DNA of 64,000 bases from Lytechinus pictus (lineage: Eukaryota; Echinodermata; Echinoidea; Temnopleuroida; Toxopneustidae): positions 13,614,001 through 13,678,000 of the forward strand of contig NC_087257.1 in NCBI RefSeq assembly GCF_037042905.1, in the 5' to 3' direction. The notes under the pieces were generated by a model that saw only the letters and a list, made by a program, of their open reading frames with translations, was not told where the DNA came from and searched no databases. This document shows, piece after piece, positions 60,416 to 64,000 of the stretch. Both the position numbers and the translations under genes were made by a program. Numbering within the stretch: the stretch's first letter is position 1; every line of letters starts with the position of its first letter.

Positions 60416-60691
60416 AATGAAATGGAGAGCTACTCAAGTGATGAGTTTACGGTAGTACTTTTGTTTGCTTTCTTTGCACAAATACATTGCATGGAAATCA
60501 TGCAGGAATGCGTGAGGCAGCATTCTGCAATCGAGAGTAACACCCAAACTACGCTGGTATTTCTGTTGATGATTAATTTAATCAAATTCTACAGTTCCAC
60601 TTCTTTGTATCTTTATTGATACATGCATATTTACATAGATATTCATAATTTGTAATTCCTCTCCTTGGTTGGAAACCTACAGTAAATAGGG

Positions 60692-61218
60692 CAGTGGCGT
60701 ATCTACGGGAGGGGAAGGAGAGCCTCCGGGGCAACTGCTAAATTTGCACCCATTCCAAGCTTTCATGCTTCGAGGCAAGTGCTTAAATATCCCCCAGCAT
60801 CACATGAATGTGACACTTATTGGTATGCATTACACTGTAAATATATTGGGTAGAATTTTAACCAGCATGAGGGTTGTTATGTGCCAACCAATTTTGGGCA
60901 GTATTTTACCTAATGCCAGAAGCAAATTGTCCAGTAAGGTTAAAAATTAGCAGCAATTACTTTAGAATGGGTGAAATTTTCATCACACTGGATAAAAATG
61001 TTGGTTGGACACATAATTACCCTCATGGAGCATTTTTACCCAATATTTTTTGGAGTGTAGAATTGTGCTACTTTCAACTTTACTACACTTGAGGAAGATG
61101 GCCACCTGATTTTTTGTCTTTTCTTTTAAAAAGAATCCTTTCCTCCACTTCTTCATACCCCTTTTAGAGTAAGGCATGGGGCATATGCGCCCCCTGCCTT
61201 CCCCACGATACGCCACTG
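60692..61218. mobile_element. Element with CAGTGGCGTATC inverted ends
   Basis: CAGTGGCGTATC at the left and GATACGCCACTG at the right are exact 12-bp inverted termini, followed by G-rich and C-rich sequence respectively. CAGTGGCG-type ends occur in hAT-like and other DNA transposons. The flanking 8 bp do not match, so the superfamily is open. It ends 82 bp before formin exon 4. Confidence 0.6.
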
Positions 61219-61300
61219 AAGTGAGACACATATTTTGAGTGATAATGAAAGTGTAATGTGTACTAACTCTTGATTTGGGGGCCATTTTGTACCCTTACAG

Positions 61301-61380
61301 AGAACGAGAAGAAAGATGTTTGATACGTCAACGCAGAATCTTCGGGACCTGGAAATCTCACTAAGAACAAACAACATCCA
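61301..61380 (+). CDS. FMNL: FMNL-family formin, coding exon 4 (last in window)
   Basis: 80 nt between CCCTTACAG| and CCA|GTAAGT, entered in phase 0 and leaving two bases (CA) of a split codon. The peptide RTRRKMFDTSTQNLRDLEIS then LRTNNI matches the strongly conserved FMNL/Frl segment (R-rich, STQVLRxLEISLRTNHI) in the GTPase-binding/FH3 region. The next family motif (WVxEFL) is not found before the window end, so the remaining FH3, FH1, FH2 and tail exons lie to the right. Confidence 0.92.
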
Positions 61381-62048
61381 GTAAGTATATGAAAGAGTCG
61401 GCTTAGGCAATAAAATAGTTCATAACCCGACCCACCCTCGCAAAACCTGCAAATTTGTATTTTTTATTATATTCAATTTTGGAAGAAAGGAGAAAAATGT
61501 GCCGACCGACACAAATATTCTTCTTTTTTTTTTACAGACTTTTAATAGTCAATGAAAATTGGCAAATGGGGAGATAGCATAGGCGGCGCAAGTGGGGGGG
61601 GGGGGACCTGTCCCCCCTAAATATGATCCCCCCCTAAATTTTAAGTTGATAAAATTTTTTTTGTTCTTGCTTGCTTGTCAAAAAAATGTGTTGGTCCCCC
61701 CCCCCCTGACCTAAAATTAAGGTTGATAACCTTTTTTTTTTTTTGCTTGTCAAAAAACTTTGCTGGTCCCCCCTTAATTTTTTGGCTTCTGCCGCCAATG
61801 GGAGATAGAACAGTGTCCATATTGTAAGCGGATGACAAATCTCAATCTCAACAATTTATTTTGAAGCATTCCTAAAAAGAAATATAAAATTTTGAAAATA
61901 CTGCCAGACAGTCTCAAGTTTTTCCCTCTGTTGCAGCAATTTTTTTTTTTAAAGGCCTAACATCGAGGAATGGTATAGGGAACGCTGCCTGCATTGTAGC
62001 TGACTGTTAGAATTCGGTTGCAGCTTTGATTGGATTCTTTATAGTATT
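61381..62048 (+). other. FMNL intron 4 with diverged C/T-rich tandem repeat
   Basis: About 61610-61780 holds two diverged units of roughly 80 bp. Each has a CCCC run, AATTTTAAG or AAATTAAGG, a poly-T run, GCTTGTCAAAAAA and TTGGTCCCC or TGCTGGTCCCC. Flanking AGGCGGCGCAAGTGG and CTTCTGCCGCCAATGG suggest a further small inverted-repeat element (about 61580-61802). No exon. Confidence 0.55.
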
Positions 62049-62520
62049 GTCTGACGAACTTGCTCTTTATACTAAGTAAGAGCAAGTTTGTCAGACCCAT
62101 CCCTCACCACCTCCATCTAATGGTTGTGAGCAGTATCTACATGAGTTAAGATCAATATTAAAGCTGTGATTGATCGCAACTCAAGATAGAGCCTTTACTT
62201 TCTTGTGACAGACTGCCTGTAGTTGGTTTTGGCTTTGACATGATAATTATCATTGTGAGTAAGAGCGAGCTTGTCAGACCCATCCTCGTCGCCTCCCTCT
62301 ACCGTGTAAAAACTAAAAACAGTATCCACACGAGTTGAGATCAATCTTAAAGATGTGATTGTGATCTGAATCGATCGCAACTCTTCATAAAAGATAGAGC
62401 CTTTAGCCCTTTACTCTCTTAATTGTGACAGACTGTGGCTTTGACATGATAATTATCAGTGTGAGTAAGAGCAAGTTTGTCAGACCCATCCCTCATCACC
62501 TCCATCTAATGGGTAAAAAC
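62049..62520. repeat. Tandem repeat, about 180-205 bp unit, with terminal hairpin
   Basis: Units beginning AAGAGCAAGTTTGTCAGACC start near 62079, 62261 and 62467. They share CTCCATCTA, ACAGTATCCA-like, GATCAAT, GATCGCAACTC, AGATAGAGCCTTTA and TTTGACATGATAATTATCA blocks. Just before the first unit, GTCTGACGAACTTGCTCTT (62049-62067) is the near-exact reverse complement of the unit start. Confidence 0.75.
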
Positions 62521-63670
62521 AGTATCCATGTGGACTACAGACACCTACAAAAGTGAACTGCGGTTTTCTTCTAAATGTTAGAGTGTGATGAAAATTGTAA
62601 AGCAACTTTGGCGTGACATTGGCGCACTCATGAGTCCTACTCATGATCTGGATTTGGGGCATGAATCCTTTGTGATGAAATACTCAAGGAAATGTGTCAA
62701 GAAGGAAATGTATTTGAACAAAAAATTATAATGATGATACTTTTTGGTCTCTTGATATGACCACATATGCGTGTTGTCATCATTGCCTTTTGTTTTGAAA
62801 ATGATAACATTTATTCTGGCATCTCATTGTCACACCTTTGGTAACATATTCATCACAAAAGATGATTCAGAGATAAAAGTGTCTGAAATTAACATTGAAT
62901 TCTATTCTCAGGACATCAAGAATCTGTTGAATTAGAAAATCTTATTGACGTTGACAAATATAGGGTCTATCAAACAATTTTTTAGAAAGTCTTTATAGAT
63001 AGATTACATTTTGAATTTTTTGGCAGTTTTAGAGGATCTTGGCTCAATACAATATGATGGAGTCCAAAACGGTTTCTGAAAATCCATTTGCAAAATATAT
63101 CTATTGAATTGTGACAACTACAGAAAGATTATTTTCAGGAAGCGTGATCTTTATCCGATCTAAATCTATATAAATAAAACTATTGCTGTATTGCCAACGG
63201 TATTTGGTCATGGGAAGTATAGTCTTACAAAGGAATCATGATAAAAATCTCCATTGTGTTGAAAGAAGAATAAAGAATTTGTCAGAAAGGGAATCAAAAT
63301 ATACCATTTACTGAAAGTCAGGACTAGAAAATCTGACCTTACAATTAAACACATAAAAATGAGATCATACTATATTTGTCAGTTACAAAATAGTTTTCAA
63401 TATTCAGTTTGTATGCATATGCAGGCCTGGATATATGCGAAAACTTCATTTAAGTTTAATAAAGATATCATTTAATTCAGTAAAATACCCATCTTATGAC
63501 ATTTATAGAAATAAATGGAGTCTCTGAACAACCATCATTTTATTGAAAATGAAATGCTCCATTGTATGGGGCAATCATCATAAAGCCAATAATTTCCTTG
63601 AACTCTTCTGCCATCATGTCTGTGGAGTAGGTCTTTTTGAAGAAGGGAATTCCAATCGGAATGTCATATT
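62521..63670 (+). other. FMNL intron 4, no exon seen
   Basis: AT-rich intron sequence. The expected next formin exon (WVxEFL motif) was not found here. Confidence 0.5.
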
Positions 63671-64000
63671 AGGTGGTTTCAAACCGCCTCGATCACAAGA
63701 ATCCCCGTTAAATTACGAGAACTTTTTTAGGCTGAAAAATACCCATTAATTATTCCTGCATTCACACCGCCCTGAAACATACCCTTCGGGATAAGTTCCT
63801 GAAGTTACGAGCATGCGCAGTATGGTCTGATAAGCAGCAAGGCGCGAAATTCAAAATTACTAGCCCAGCAGCAACCCATGCACGGCGCCGCACCCAACGA
63901 CACGCTGGGCTAAAAGTTCCCGTAATTTGCTTTCAGACCGCCAAAATACCCACGACCTTGGAAAAATCCCCGCGAAAGTTCTCGTAATTTCGCCAAGTAC
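63671..64000 (+). mobile_element. AGGTGGTTTC-family MITE, copy 4 (cut by window end)
   Basis: The left terminus and 330 bp match copy 1 (27335 onward) with about two to three differences by eye. Same orientation as copies 1 and 2. The right end is outside the window. Confidence 0.9.

Noticed and set aside
1..64000. CRISPR arrays, tRNA or rRNA genes, prokaryotic operons
   Set aside because: No regularly spaced identical repeats with unique spacers, no tRNA box A/B pairs and no rRNA-like sequence were seen. The tRNA-like string at 49209-49220 is a retroelement primer site.

Overview
The window is AT-rich eukaryotic DNA, most likely from a sea urchin or a close marine deuterostome. The evidence is small coding exons with GT-AG introns, large transposon-filled introns, dense short inverted-repeat elements, and strong over-use of the palindrome TAGGCCTA, which I associate with echinoderm genomes. 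The species cannot be fixed from sequence alone. I see no prokaryotic operons, CRISPR arrays, tRNA genes or rRNA genes.

One host gene is recognisable: the 5' part of a formin of the FMNL/Frl family on the + strand. Four coding exons (30406-30774, 36925-37008, 55839-55919, 61301-61380) join in compatible phase. They encode a possible N-myristoylation start (MGQSSS), a Ser/Gly-rich linker, and the start of the GTPase-binding/FH3 region, with the [11 protein letters not shown] and LRDLEISLRTNNI signatures. The gene runs off the right edge. The first 30 kb lies upstream of the start codon and contains no supportable coding gene. A GC-richer patch near 17.4-17.7 kb could be a distant promoter or non-coding first exon.

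Intron 2 (18.8 kb) carries a young, almost complete Ty3/gypsy-type LTR retrotransposon on the - strand (39977-51042, 11,066 bp). Its two 1,820-bp LTRs differ at five positions by eye. It has an initiator-tRNA-Met-type primer site, gag with a CCHC knuckle, and a long pol (protease, RT, RNase H, integrase, acidic tail). The gag-pol junction has a complete -1 frameshift signal: slippery heptamer CCCAAAC, 7-nt spacer and a GC-rich 10-bp stem. Gag itself is broken once at a six-C run. The LTR has an exact internal 81-bp duplication, one copy of which ends in a consensus splice donor just downstream of the TATA box.

The rest is mainly non-autonomous DNA transposons and foldback repeats. They include a four-copy family with AGGTGGTTTC termini (two copies in inverted orientation in intron 2), three Harbinger-like elements with TTA/TAA target duplications, a Tc1/mariner-like miniature, a 4.8-kb element with inverted outer arms and many TTAACTTCCGTAAC motifs, a 54-bp perfect palindrome inside a 575-bp element, and two copies of a GGTCTAAT-rich foldback. 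No gene-bearing novel defence or metabolic system is visible. The most distinctive material is the retrotransposon's frameshift and leader architecture and the repeat families.
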